A stretch of 64,000 nt of DNA from contig CAZTJF010000007.1 in NCBI GenBank assembly GCA_964613805.1, positions 1-64,000 of the forward strand. The letters run 5' to 3'. The stretch's first letter is position 1; the number at the start of each line of letters is the position of its first letter. Of this stretch, positions 26,271-35,312 are shown piece by piece. The notes beneath the pieces were generated by a model, which saw only the letters and a list, made by a program, of their open reading frames with translations, ran no database searches and was not told the DNA's origin. The translations under genes and the position numbers were made by a program. The DNA comes from XYD12-FULL-36-8 sp964613805. GTDB taxonomy: Bacteria; Bacteroidota; Ignavibacteria; Ignavibacteriales; Ignavibacteriaceae.

Positions 26271-26597
26271 TGTATGCTCATATTTCAGTTGGGGTAGGAA
26301 AATAAAAAATAACGAGGGGCAGGCAATGGGTGTTGGCTTACTCGCTGACCCTTTGTGGTATCGATTCTTTGTCCTTGTTCACCAGTTAAAATTGTTATTC
26401 CTTTTATTTTTGTTTTTTTTACTCCTGGGGCTCATCCGAAGCTTGAACTTGCATAACCTTTTCACTGATGGGTTATTTATCATAATCCACACTTAAATAT
26501 CACACAAGCATAGGTTTAAATTTTGCCGATTACTTTTTTCTTAACTCGAATTTTGAGGTCTATTTCAAGTTAAGCAAAGCTCTAATAACAGAAAGGA
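26271..26597. other. Non-coding stretch upstream of the PLD-helicase unit
   Basis: No gene seen. It must hold the promoter of the three-gene unit, but no TAnnTTTG box is obvious. At 26311, AACGAGGGGCAGGCAATGGG loosely recalls the start of the cassette repeats A and B and may be a degenerate third copy. Confidence 0.4.
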
Positions 26598-26846
26598 CTA
26601 CCCTTTTAGTCTTTCGTACTCATCGAGCGCCATTTTTTCTAATTTCTCTTTCAATTCTTTCGGCAGAATAACACGATCATAGAATTTTCCATCCTTTCCT
26701 TTTTCATCAGGGGCAGACAAGAACAAACCGTTGGCACCGTTTACTAATCTGAACCCTTTGATTATTATCTCTTCTTCCGTTTGAATATCAAAAAAAGCCG
26801 CAGTCTTTGATTCGCCCTTCAGAGGATTCATTCTGGAAATTTTCAT
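26598..26846 (-). CDS. SpoVG-like regulatory protein
   Basis: 82 aa. The sequence KTAAFFDIQTEEEIIIKGFR and LVNGANGLFLSAPDEKGKDG followed by FYDRVILP follows the SpoVG pattern (a beta-sheet domain with NGLF(V/L)-x-(M/A)P near the middle). SpoVG proteins bind nucleic acids and act as site-specific regulators in Gram-positive bacteria; homologues occur widely, with unclear function. The start is preceded by AAGG at suitable spacing. It stands alone between the accessory island and a hydrolase gene. Confidence 0.8.
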   Translation of the reverse strand: MKISRMNPLKGESKTAAFFDIQTEEEIIIKGFRLVNGANGLFLSAPDEKGKDGKFYDRVILPKELKEKLEKMALDEYERLKG

Positions 26847-27019
26847 TGTACACCTTTCGATAATAAGTAAGAGAATTTTTTGATAATGTAATTTAATATT
26901 TGTGAGGAAAATATCAATTAAATTCTTGAATTAAATCTGCGTCATTCCTAAATAATTCGACATTATGCTTAAAATTATATTCATTTGGGATGTAAAATCT
27001 GCTTTCAGCGGGAGAATTT

Positions 27020-27988
27020 ATGCTGTATTACTTTATATTTGGCTTTAAAAAACAATCTCAATCTACTTTAATGAATCCAGCTATGAAGCAAATTGTAAAA
27101 CATAGTTTATTATTTATCGTTTTTTTTTCAATCGCAAGTGCTCAATTCTTAAATGGACAACCTTTAGCCGACAGATATAAAAAATATGGTAATTTGATTG
27201 TTGCCGAATTACAAAACGCACCATTCCCTCATTCAAAAAGATCAGATGGGCATACCTACAATAACAAAATTTATTCGTTCGAAGAACATTACAATGACAG
27301 CACTGTTTTGATTTTCACTCCTAAAGGATATGAACCGCAAGATAGAAATGATTTTGTAATTCACTTTCATGGATGGAATAACAATGTTGACAGCGTTCTA
27401 AATCAATTTAAATTGATCGAACAATTTTGTGAAAGCAATAATAATGCTATACTTGTTGTTCCTCAAGGACCAAAGAATGCACCAGATTCATTTGGCGGTA
27501 AACTTGAGGTGGAAAATGGCTTTTTGAATTTCATAAATGAAATTCTTACTCTGCTGTATGAAAAAAAAATAATTAGGAATAAAAATATTGGAAATATAAT
27601 TCTTTCAGGTCACAGCGGCGGATACAGGGTAATATCATATATTTTAATGAGAGGCGGATTAACTGAAAACATTAAGGAAGTATTTTTGTTTGATGGTCTT
27701 TACGGACAAATAGAAAAGTATACTTATTGGCTCGACCATTTTGATGGAAAACTAACTAACATCTATACAGAAAATGGCGGAACGAAAGAAGAATCGGCAA
27801 ATATAATGGAATGTTTTAACTCGTGGAAAGTACCCTACATCTTTAAAAATGAACTTGATCTTTTAGATGATGATCTGAGAAATAACCGCATCATTTTTAT
27901 TTACACAGATCTTGAGCACAATGACGTTATTCATGTGCGCTCTCAGTTTATGGAATATTTGAAAGCAAGTTGTTTTAAAAAACTTTAA
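27020..27988 (+). CDS. Secreted alpha/beta-hydrolase-like protein
   Basis: 322 aa. The oxyanion region is FVIHFHGWNNNVDS and the nucleophile elbow is ILSGHSGGYRVISYI (G-H-S-G-G). The strand-rich FVIHFHGW and ILVVPQGPKNAP fit an esterase/lipase core, and HNDVIH near the C-terminus may supply the catalytic His. GGGAG lies 6 nt before the ATG at 27020, but a cleaner signal peptide starts at the ATG at 27086 (MKQIVKHSLLFIVFFSIASA). The 22 extra residues are either an N-region or a misplaced start. Likely periplasmic or secreted. Substrate unknown. Confidence 0.75.
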   Translation: MLYYFIFGFKKQSQSTLMNPAMKQIVKHSLLFIVFFSIASAQFLNGQPLADRYKKYGNLIVAELQNAPFPHSKRSDGHTYNNKIYSFEEHYNDSTVLIFTPKGYEPQDRNDFVIHFHGWNNNVDSVLNQFKLIEQFCESNNNAILVVPQGPKNAPDSFGGKLEVENGFLNFINEILTLLYEKKIIRNKNIGNIILSGHSGGYRVISYILMRGGLTENIKEVFLFDGLYGQIEKYTYWLDHFDGKLTNIYTENGGTKEESANIMECFNSWKVPYIFKNELDLLDDDLRNNRIIFIYTDLEHNDVIHVRSQFMEYLKASCFKKL

Positions 27989-28233
27989 AATCATAAATCA
28001 CAAACTCCAAATAAAACTCAAGTAACAAATTCAAAAATTCAGACAAACGAAAATACAAAGGTCAGTTATTTACCACTATTGTCTTTTAGATCCTTAAGTC
28101 GTTTGTTGGTTAATATTTAAAATTTATTTGTTATTTGTTCGGCTTTTGGCTGATTGACCACTGGAATTTTACCATTTATTTGTTAAACCCCAAATATTTT
28201 TTGTAATTTTCGCAATCTTTTAATAGGAATTCT

Positions 28234-29124
28234 ATGACGAAAAACAGCATTGTAATGGTAAAGCAAGTTCCTGATACAGCTAACATATCGGGACAAGTAA
28301 TGAAGGAAGATGGCACAGTTAACCGTGCAAAGCTCCCAGCAATTTTCAATCATGAAGATAGAGTCGCACTCGAGTTTGCACTTCAAGTAAAAGACAAATT
28401 CGGCGGAAAAGTTACAGCAATAACAATGGGTCCGCCGCGTGCATCAGATGTTTTAAGAGAGTGCTTATATATGGGTGCTGACGAGGCAATTCTAATAAGC
28501 GATAGAAAGTTTGCCGGTGCCGATACTCTTGCAACTTCATATGTCTTGGCTGAAGCAATTAAGCAAATTGGAAAGTACGATTTCATTTTTGCAGGAAGAC
28601 AGGCAATTGACGGCGACACTGCTCAAGTTGGTCCTCAAACTGCAGAGAAACTCAACATACCTCAAATTACTTATGCTGATGAAATATTGGAAGTAGGTAA
28701 ATCCTCCGTAAAAATTAAAAAGAAGATCGAGGGCGGATACGAAATTCTTGAATCATCTCTACCGGTTTTAATTACAGTAATTAAAGATGCAGCATTTCCA
28801 AGACCATTTCAAGCAAAGCGAATTATGGCTTACAAAAATGCTAAAACACTTTCCGAACTTGAAAAACTTACAGAGGGAAATTCTCTTCTTTACATTGATC
28901 AGCTTCGTGATGAGTATGAATCACGCAGCTTGTACATAAAAACTTTGACAATGGATGATCTTAAGCTTGATGAAAGAAGATGTGGAATTCATGGCTCGCC
29001 AACTAAAGTATATAAAGTTGAATCAGTTGTTTTGGCCGGAAGCAGTCACGAATTGGTCCCTCCGACAAAGGAAGGAATCGGTAACTTAATTGATCATTTA
29101 CTTGCAGATCATATCCTGGGATAA
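28234..29124 (+). CDS. etfB: Electron transfer flavoprotein, beta subunit
   Basis: 296 aa. IVMVKQVPDTANISGQV, ITMGPPRASDVLRECLYMGA and the adenine-nucleotide loop FAGRQAIDGDTAQVGPQTAE are standard EtfB features. With EtfA it accepts electrons from acyl-CoA dehydrogenase through FAD and passes them to the quinone pool by an ETF oxidoreductase. The gene is longer than classical EtfB (about 255 aa) because of a C-terminal extension. AGGA precedes the ATG. First gene of an operon with etfA, an acyl-CoA dehydrogenase and a small gene. Confidence 0.96.
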   Translation: MTKNSIVMVKQVPDTANISGQVMKEDGTVNRAKLPAIFNHEDRVALEFALQVKDKFGGKVTAITMGPPRASDVLRECLYMGADEAILISDRKFAGADTLATSYVLAEAIKQIGKYDFIFAGRQAIDGDTAQVGPQTAEKLNIPQITYADEILEVGKSSVKIKKKIEGGYEILESSLPVLITVIKDAAFPRPFQAKRIMAYKNAKTLSELEKLTEGNSLLYIDQLRDEYESRSLYIKTLTMDDLKLDERRCGIHGSPTKVYKVESVVLAGSSHELVPPTKEGIGNLIDHLLADHILG

Positions 29125-29127
29125 ATT

Positions 29128-30147
29128 ATGGAAATTAAAAACAGAGACGTTTGGGTTTTTATTGAACAGCGAAATGGCAAGCCGGCAGATGTTAGCTTTG
29201 AGCTTCTTTCTAAAGGAAGAAAATTAGCTGACAATTTGAAGAGTTCGCTAAAAGCTATCGTTCTTGGTCACAACATCAAAACAATTGCTGAAGAAACATT
29301 CAAGTTTGGTGTTGACGAGGCAATCATGGTTGATAACGAACAGCTTACAAATTACCGAACAATACCTTACAGCCGAATCTTAAATGAACTTGTAGAAAAA
29401 CATCAGCCAAGAGTTATGCTTTATGGCGCAACAGTTATCGGAAGAGATTTGGCTCCGCGAGTTGCATCGCACACTAAAAGCGGACTCACAGCTGATTGTA
29501 CTGATCTTCAAATATCTAATGTGAAATATCTAAAAGAAGAATTTAAAGATTTGCTTTTACAGATTCGTCCGGCATTTGGAGGAAACATAATCGCTACCAT
29601 TATCTCTCCGGATGTTCATACTCAAATGGCAACTGTCCGCGAGGGCGTGATGAGAATGGAATTTACCAGCAAGCCTGCCAAAGGAAAAATAACAGAAGTT
29701 CCTTATGTTCCTGAAAAGTTCGATGACATTGTAAAAATTATAGAGCAGCATCGCAAGGAAAACGAAGTAAATCTGAAAGCTTCACCAATAATTGTCTCCG
29801 GTGGTTATGGTTTGGGTTCAAAAGAAAATTTTGAACTTGTAAAAGAATTGGCACACACTATCGGAGGAGAAGTTGCCGGAACCCGAGCAGCTGTTGATGC
29901 TGGATTTATTTCGCCTGATCGTCAAGTTGGGCAAACTGGAGTTACGGTTCGACCTAAACTATACATTGCATGCGGTATTTCAGGCGCTATTCAGCACCGT
30001 GCAGGCATGCAGGAATCAAACAAAATAATTGCCATTAATAATGATCCGGATGCTCCAATTTTCGGAGTTGCTCACTATGGAATAGTTGGTGATGCTGTTC
30101 AGATAATTCCATTGTTCATTAACGTTTTCAAACAAAAGTTGAGATAA
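29128..30147 (+). CDS. etfA: Electron transfer flavoprotein, alpha subunit
   Basis: 339 aa. The FAD-binding C-terminal domain is clear: VSGGYGLGSKENFELVKEL, GGEVAGTRAAVDAGFISPDR, QVGQTGVTVRPKLYIACGIS, GAIQHRAGMQESNKIIAINN, DPDAPIFGVAHYGIVGD. It lies 3 nt after etfB and 3 nt before the dehydrogenase gene, so the three form one transcription unit. Together they carry out beta-oxidation or amino-acid degradation electron transfer. Confidence 0.97.
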   Translation: MEIKNRDVWVFIEQRNGKPADVSFELLSKGRKLADNLKSSLKAIVLGHNIKTIAEETFKFGVDEAIMVDNEQLTNYRTIPYSRILNELVEKHQPRVMLYGATVIGRDLAPRVASHTKSGLTADCTDLQISNVKYLKEEFKDLLLQIRPAFGGNIIATIISPDVHTQMATVREGVMRMEFTSKPAKGKITEVPYVPEKFDDIVKIIEQHRKENEVNLKASPIIVSGGYGLGSKENFELVKELAHTIGGEVAGTRAAVDAGFISPDRQVGQTGVTVRPKLYIACGISGAIQHRAGMQESNKIIAINNDPDAPIFGVAHYGIVGDAVQIIPLFINVFKQKLR

Positions 30148-30150
30148 CTA

Positions 30151-31872
30151 ATGCCAAATTTTTTCACCGATAATAAAGATCTTCTTTTTCAATTCAATAG
30201 ATTAGACTTAAAAGAGGTTGTAGACTTTTATGAAGATAATTACAAGCAGGCAGAAAAGTTTAGTTTCGCGCCCGTTAACTACGAAGATGCAAAAGAAAAT
30301 TTTAAAAGGATACTAGAAATAACAGGGGACATTGCTGCAAATTTTATCGCTCCAAGGTCTTCAGGAATTGATGATGAAGGCGCAGTATTCAAAGATGGAA
30401 AAGTGTATTATGCAAAAGGAACGCGGGAATCTCTCGACCTTCTTTCCAAAGCCGAGCTAATGGGCATGATATTACCGCGAGAATATGGCGGACTAAATTT
30501 TCCCACAACCATTTATATGATCGCTATTGAAATGATTTCACGTGCCGATGCTTCGCTGATGAATATATTTGGATTGCAAGATATTGGACGAACAATTGCT
30601 GAGTATGGAAGCATCGAACAAAAACAAGAATTCCTTCCACACTTCTCATCTGGCAAACATACTGCTGCAATGGCACTGACAGAGCCTGATGCCGGTTCAG
30701 ATCTTCAAGCAGTTAAGCTCACTGCCTATCAAGATGAAAAAGGAAATTGGTTTTTACGCGGAGTAAAAAGATTTATCACCAACGGAAACGGTGAGGTTCT
30801 TCTTGTGCTTGCAAGGACTGAGGCGGGTACAAAAGATGCACGCGGTTTAAGTATGCTCGTTTGTTACGGCGATGAAACTGTAAAAGTTAGGAGAATAGAA
30901 CACAAGCTGGGTATCCACGGGTCGCCGACATGCGAACTTCAGTTCAATGATACTCCAGCTCAACTTGTGGGAGCAAGAAGATTCGGACTATTAAAGTATG
31001 TTATGTTTTTGATGAACAGAGCCCGCGTCGGAATCGGTGCACAATCACTCGGAATTTCTCAAGAAGCTTATGAACAGGCATTAAAGTATGCGAAAGCCAG
31101 GGAGCAATTCGGTAAACCGATTTACAATTTGCCTGTGGTTTCTAATATTCTGATAGATATGCGTGTCTCGCTCGAAGCAAATAGATCCCTGTTCTATAAT
31201 ACATGTGTTTGGCTCGATAAAAAAGAAATGCTTGAAACTCTTGTCGAAAGATTGAAGGCAGATAAGAAACCGGTTACCGGAGTAAATGAAAGATTAAAAG
31301 AGGCAATAAAAGTTTTAAATCTTTTAACTCCACTCACAAAATATTTGTTGTCTGAATCTTCAAATAAAATTTGTTATGATTCAATGCAAATTCATGGAGG
31401 AACCGGTTATATGCATGAATTTGGAATTGAGCGGCTCAGCAGAGATGCAAGAATTACAAACATCTATGAAGGAACCTCCCAATTACAGATTGTTGCGGCT
31501 TCTGGAGGAGTTATAAATGATATTTTGGCTGAGTATTTTAACGAGTTCGAAAAGAAAGAATACAAGGGCAGCTTAATAAATCTTCTTGGGGTTTTAAAAG
31601 AAATCCGGGAAATTTTTAATGGTTGCCTCAAGTACATTAAAGATAAAAAAGATCCAAATATTCAGGATGTTGCAGCGAAGGATTTAGTTGAACTTTACGG
31701 TTATATCTACATTGGATTCCTTCTGCTTGATGAAGCAAATACAGATCAAAGAAAAGTATTTGCGGCCAGAAGATATATTCTTGATGCATTAACCAAAGCA
31801 AGAAAAAATGCCGAAGCAATTAAGAACGAGCTTTATTCCGATATACTTCACGCAGATACAATTTTAATTTAA
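30151..31872 (+). CDS. Acyl-CoA dehydrogenase, long form
   Basis: 573 aa, about 190 longer than medium-chain enzymes because of a C-terminal helical extension like that of very-long-chain acyl-CoA dehydrogenases. TEPDAGSDLQAVKLTA and FITNGNGEVLLVLARTE bind FAD, YAKAREQFGKPIYNLPVV is the central helix, and IHGGTGYMHEFGIERLSRDA with NIYEGTSQLQ contains the usual catalytic-glutamate region. It oxidises an acyl-CoA to enoyl-CoA and gives electrons to the adjacent EtfAB. Chain length preference is not readable. Confidence 0.95.
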   Translation: MPNFFTDNKDLLFQFNRLDLKEVVDFYEDNYKQAEKFSFAPVNYEDAKENFKRILEITGDIAANFIAPRSSGIDDEGAVFKDGKVYYAKGTRESLDLLSKAELMGMILPREYGGLNFPTTIYMIAIEMISRADASLMNIFGLQDIGRTIAEYGSIEQKQEFLPHFSSGKHTAAMALTEPDAGSDLQAVKLTAYQDEKGNWFLRGVKRFITNGNGEVLLVLARTEAGTKDARGLSMLVCYGDETVKVRRIEHKLGIHGSPTCELQFNDTPAQLVGARRFGLLKYVMFLMNRARVGIGAQSLGISQEAYEQALKYAKAREQFGKPIYNLPVVSNILIDMRVSLEANRSLFYNTCVWLDKKEMLETLVERLKADKKPVTGVNERLKEAIKVLNLLTPLTKYLLSESSNKICYDSMQIHGGTGYMHEFGIERLSRDARITNIYEGTSQLQIVAASGGVINDILAEYFNEFEKKEYKGSLINLLGVLKEIREIFNGCLKYIKDKKDPNIQDVAAKDLVELYGYIYIGFLLLDEANTDQRKVFAARRYILDALTKARKNAEAIKNELYSDILHADTILI

Positions 31873-31884
31873 ACAGGAGAGTTA

Positions 31885-32097
31885 ATGAAAAAACAAAAAA
31901 AATTTGTTTATAGAATTTTCGACGATCACGAAGAAAAACACTATGTTATGAGCACGCTGACTCATAAACGCCTAGAAAAACTTTTCGAAAAATATAAGGG
32001 AAAAAAAGAAAAAGTTTACGCCAAAGAGTTTCTTGAATTTCTCCACAAACACGACTCCAAAGCCGAAGAAGTGGAAGTAAAGGATTTTTATTTTTAA
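31885..32097 (+). CDS. Small charged protein closing the etf operon
   Basis: 70 aa, very rich in lysine and glutamate (FEKYKGKKEKVYAKEFLEFL), with no membrane segment. AGGAG lies 6 nt before the ATG and the gap from the dehydrogenase is 12 nt, so it is translated as the last gene of the operon. Not recognised. It begins KKFVYRIFDDHEEKHYVMST, which may form a short beta-hairpin. The strong inverted repeat right after the stop confirms this as the operon end. Confidence 0.75.
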   Translation: MKKQKKFVYRIFDDHEEKHYVMSTLTHKRLEKLFEKYKGKKEKVYAKEFLEFLHKHDSKAEEVEVKDFYF

Positions 32098-32106
32098 TTT
32101 CCTGAC

Positions 32107-32157
32107 AAATGAGGCTCACTTAGCTTTGAAATAGCACTTTAAAAGTGAGCCTCATTT
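32107..32157. terminator. Bidirectional hairpin terminator
   Basis: A perfect 15-bp inverted repeat (AAATGAGGCTCACTT and AAGTGAGCCTCATTT) with a 21-nt loop separates the convergent etf operon and the T9SS-tailed gene. The T-richness is modest, so stem strength rather than a long U-run would act. Confidence 0.75.
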
Positions 32158-32170
32158 GGTAAATACATCG

Positions 32171-32974
32171 CTATCGAAGCAGCATCATCTTTTTAGTTTC
32201 AACAAAATTACCTGTCATTAACCTATACACATAAACTCCGCTTGGCAAATTACTTGCATCAAAATTAATCGAATAATTTCCCGCTTCTTTCCATTCATCA
32301 ACTAATGTAGCAACTTCGTCACCAAGAACATCAAAGACTTTAAGGACTTGCCAATTGCTTACTGGCGACTGCCAACTGATCTTCGTGCTTGGATTGAATG
32401 GATTAGGATAATTCTGATTCAATTGGAAGGAATTTACTAAAATATCATCTACTATATCTGTAGGTTGGACCACATTGATTAATTTATTTGCAGCAAAATT
32501 CCATTGGTCTCCGCTGTTTGCACCATTGAAATTAACACTATTTCCATTTGCAAACAGAGTTTGCGAACCGACTGTTGCAGGTGCTGTATATGTAAATTGA
32601 AATGTAACTTGTCCAGCCACAGGAGTTTTAGGCGAGACATGAGTTAGTTCATTTGCTTCCTGTCTTAAATCACCAGAAACCGGCAACACATTACCATTCG
32701 ATGCAGCAATGTTAGTACCACCTCGTACAAGTGGACCACCTGAAATTGTAACTGTATATGTTGCTGTTTGATTAACAGCTAAAGTATCGGGACCTGCAAT
32801 TACAACTAATACTCCTGCTGATGGGAAATCATTGTGACATGTACAGCCATTTCCATTTTTCAAAGTTCTTTCTACAATTCCATTCTCATGTGCATAAATA
32901 ATTACTGCTGAAACTGAAAGCAAAGCAAATAAAAGGTTAATAGATTTTTTTCTTTTTATTATAACAGACTTCAT
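32171..32974 (-). CDS. Secreted choice-of-anchor V protein with a type IX sorting tail
   Basis: The ATG at 32974 is chosen (the frame opens at 33022) because AAGGA lies 6 nt upstream and a signal peptide with ALLSVSAVIIYAHE follows. 267 aa. HENGIVERTLKNGNGCTCHN is the opening of the choice-of-anchor V (Reeler-like) domain, whose CTCH is a family hallmark and may bind metal or form a disulfide. The last 75 residues contain NQNYPNPFNPSTKISW and end VETKKMMLLR, a type IX secretion sorting signal, so it should be exported across the outer membrane and attached at the cell surface. Ligand unknown. Confidence 0.9.
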   Translation of the reverse strand: MKSVIIKRKKSINLLFALLSVSAVIIYAHENGIVERTLKNGNGCTCHNDFPSAGVLVVIAGPDTLAVNQTATYTVTISGGPLVRGGTNIAASNGNVLPVSGDLRQEANELTHVSPKTPVAGQVTFQFTYTAPATVGSQTLFANGNSVNFNGANSGDQWNFAANKLINVVQPTDIVDDILVNSFQLNQNYPNPFNPSTKISWQSPVSNWQVLKVFDVLGDEVATLVDEWKEAGNYSINFDASNLPSGVYVYRLMTGNFVETKKMMLLR

Positions 32975-33133
32975 AGATTTCCTTTTTATGAAATAGTTAA
33001 TTGTTTTTCTAAAAAGGGACACAATGGTAGGTAATTATCAATAGTAAAAATTTTTCGGTGGGGATAAGGGTTGGTGTTTTACTTCAACTCCCCAACACCA
33101 AATTTTATAAATGATGCTAACTTTGCGGGAGAA

Positions 33134-33478
33134 TCATTCGGATTTGAGTTCATCTTTATGAGTATAAAAAGTTTTCGGTTCCCAGTCAAATCCATCACAA
33201 GGAAGAAATTCTTTGGTGGGGTGTGCATCATGTTTCATACAAAGCACTGCTGTTTCATCAAAATGCTGACAAGTAGAACACAATGTTGACTCTATAATAT
33301 CCTTATTCTTCTCTTCAAATAATCTATAATGGATTATTGCAGGATGAACGATCACACCATAAATTGCAAACAAAGTTAACACCCACCAAAACTGGAAATC
33401 TATATAACTCTGAAGAAGCCAAACCAAAGGAATGGTTATTGCCGCTCTAATTATTGTCCAGAATACTATTTCACCCAA
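33134..33478 (-). CDS. Small membrane protein with a cysteine cluster
   Basis: 114 aa. Two membrane helices occupy residues about 5-50 (FWTIIRAAITIPLVWLLQSY, WWVLTLFAIYGVIVHPAIIH). The soluble C-terminal part contains CSTCQHFDETAVLCMKHDAH followed by a further CDGFDWE, giving a C-x2-C-x9-C-x13-C spacing that could bind zinc or an iron-sulfur cluster. No family is recognised. The open frame has GTTAAC upstream and no clear ribosome-binding site. Confidence 0.6.
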   Translation of the reverse strand: MGEIVFWTIIRAAITIPLVWLLQSYIDFQFWWVLTLFAIYGVIVHPAIIHYRLFEEKNKDIIESTLCSTCQHFDETAVLCMKHDAHPTKEFLPCDGFDWEPKTFYTHKDELKSE

Positions 33479-33783
33479 CCGTTAACCTTTTTACAGAATT
33501 TTCTTTTCTAAAATATGATTCTACATAAACAAAGTAAAGTTCAATATCTTTGTTTATAGGATTGAAGCGCTAATTATAATAGCAATTCATCGGCACTTCA
33601 ATAATGCAAACTAAAGTTTTCTTGTTGATTTTTACTTTGAGAACGAATGTGAATTAAAAATTTTATGGTTATATTTGTGCGTAATTTGAAAGTATCTGGT
33701 TAGTTTAAAAACGTTTAATGGAAACTTGAATTGGATTTGGGCAGGAAAATTAAGTTCGGTCCAAATTACTTATTATCAAAAAG
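33479..33783. other. Non-coding stretch
   Basis: No gene. A TATATTTG box occurs on the plus strand at 33670-33677, pointing toward the regulator operon at 33938, but it lies 260 nt away with the antisense of tRNA-Lys in between. Confidence 0.45.
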
Positions 33784-33855
33784 TGAGCGTGGGTGGGATC
33801 GAACCACCGACCCTTTGCTTAAAAGGCAAATGCTCTACCACTGAGCTACACGCCC
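33784..33855 (-). tRNA. tRNA-Lys (anticodon UUU)
   Basis: The minus strand begins GGGCGTGTAGCTCAGTGGTA, has the anticodon arm with the loop CTTTTAA (anticodon TTT) between TTTGC and GCAAA, the T arm GGTGGTTCGATCCCACC and the acceptor end CACGCTC with discriminator A. The 7-bp acceptor pairs with one G-U. CCA is not encoded. A short T-run follows. Confidence 0.97.
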
Positions 33856-33869
33856 TCATTTTGGGAGCA

Positions 33870-33900
33870 CAAATATAGATATTCGTGGTTTTAATTCAAA
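33870..33900 (-). promoter_or_regulatory. Promoter of tRNA-Lys
   Basis: On the minus strand TTTG (33897-33900) is followed after exactly 19 nt by TATATTTG (33870-33877). This is the Bacteroidota consensus TTTG-N19-TAnnTTTG for the primary sigma factor, placed 14 nt before the tRNA. Confidence 0.85.
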
Positions 33901-33937
33901 TAAAATCAATATTTAGAACAAAAAAGATAGATTAAAT

Positions 33938-35308
33938 ATGTTAAAAAATTCTAAGATTTTAGTTTGTGATGACGATGAAACTCTGAGCTATCTCTTAAAG
34001 GAACAACTCATTGAGGAAGGTTTTACTGTTGATAATGTTTATGATGGAAAATTTGCTATGGAAGCAATCAAAAGAAAAAATTATGATTTGCTGCTTCTTG
34101 ATCTTACCATGACTGAAGTATCCGGAGAAGAAGTTTTGAAATTTACCCGTGAATATAATTCTTCGCTCCAGGTAATAATGCTTACCGCTATTAATGACTT
34201 AAAAAAAGCCATTGAGTGTATTAAAATGGGGGCTTATGATTATATAACCAAACCTTATAACCTCGATGAGTTAGTGATTACAATAAATAAAGCTCTTGAA
34301 CATAAGTCGCTTATTATTGAACACGGAATTCTTAAAAAGAAAATAAATGAAAAGCTTCCTCACAACATAATTGGCGACAGTCCTCAGCTTCAGAAAATTA
34401 TTAACCTTGCAAATAAAGCAGCTCTTTCAGATTCTAATATTCTTGTTGAAGGAGAAACCGGTACAGGCAAAGAGCTTTTTGCAGAATACATTCATAAACA
34501 TTCCACCCGTGCCGATAAACCTTTCGTTGTAATTAATTGTGCATCACTGCCAGACACATTAATTGAAAGCGAACTTTTTGGACATGAACGAGGAGCATTC
34601 ACCGACGCAAAAAATACTAAGCAAGGTTTGGTTGAGATTGCTAATGGAGGAACTTTATTCTTAGATGAAATTGGTGAGTTGAGTTTATCTCTCCAACCAA
34701 AGCTTTTACGTTTCCTTGAAAATGGTGAATACAGAAGAATTGGCGGTGTTGCAAATCTCAATTCAAATGTTCGAGTAATTGGCGCAACTAACAGAAATCT
34801 TTTAGAGGAAGCTGATAACAAAAATTTTAGACGCGATCTTCTTTTCCGATTAAACGTAATTACGCTCACTATTCCTCCATTAAGAGATAGGAAAGATGAT
34901 ATTCCTGTACTTGCAAAATTTTTCCTTGAAACCAAATCTTCAATAAGATCACCCAAAAAACTTTCTCCTAAAGCAGAAATAGCTCTAGTGAACTACAATT
35001 TTCCTGGCAATGTGCGCGAGCTTGAGCATACAATTGAACGTGCCATAATTTTTTCCGAAGGAGAATTTATTGAACCGGATGACCTTAATCTTCCAATAAG
35101 CACCGCTGCCAGAAGCTCACAGCAGCTTATGACGGAAGATGATTCTGGAATAACTGATATTCTCAGTATGGACGAGATGGAAAAGTATCATATAGCAAAA
35201 GTCTTAAAACTTAATAGGTGGGATAGAACCCAAACCGCTAATCAACTTGGTATAAGTCCAAAAACTCTTTACACAAAAATTAAAAAGTACGAGATCAAAC
35301 AAGATTAG
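33938..35308 (+). CDS. Sigma-54-type response regulator (NtrC family)
   Basis: 456 aa. A receiver domain (ILVCDDDETLSYLL, acceptor Asp in LLLLDLTM, KPYN) is joined to a AAA+ domain with Walker A GETGTGKE and Walker B GGTLFLDEIGEL, and to a Fis-type helix-turn-helix ending in RWDRTQTANQLGISPKTLYT. The sigma-54 contact loop is GHERGAFTDAKN, a GAFTDA variant of GAFTGA. On phosphorylation it should oligomerise and open sigma-54 promoters. It precedes a hybrid kinase gene by 4 nt and probably takes its phosphate from it. No convincing sigma-54 site was found in the window. Confidence 0.95.
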   Translation: MLKNSKILVCDDDETLSYLLKEQLIEEGFTVDNVYDGKFAMEAIKRKNYDLLLLDLTMTEVSGEEVLKFTREYNSSLQVIMLTAINDLKKAIECIKMGAYDYITKPYNLDELVITINKALEHKSLIIEHGILKKKINEKLPHNIIGDSPQLQKIINLANKAALSDSNILVEGETGTGKELFAEYIHKHSTRADKPFVVINCASLPDTLIESELFGHERGAFTDAKNTKQGLVEIANGGTLFLDEIGELSLSLQPKLLRFLENGEYRRIGGVANLNSNVRVIGATNRNLLEEADNKNFRRDLLFRLNVITLTIPPLRDRKDDIPVLAKFFLETKSSIRSPKKLSPKAEIALVNYNFPGNVRELEHTIERAIIFSEGEFIEPDDLNLPISTAARSSQQLMTEDDSGITDILSMDEMEKYHIAKVLKLNRWDRTQTANQLGISPKTLYTKIKKYEIKQD

Positions 35309-35312
35309 TTAA

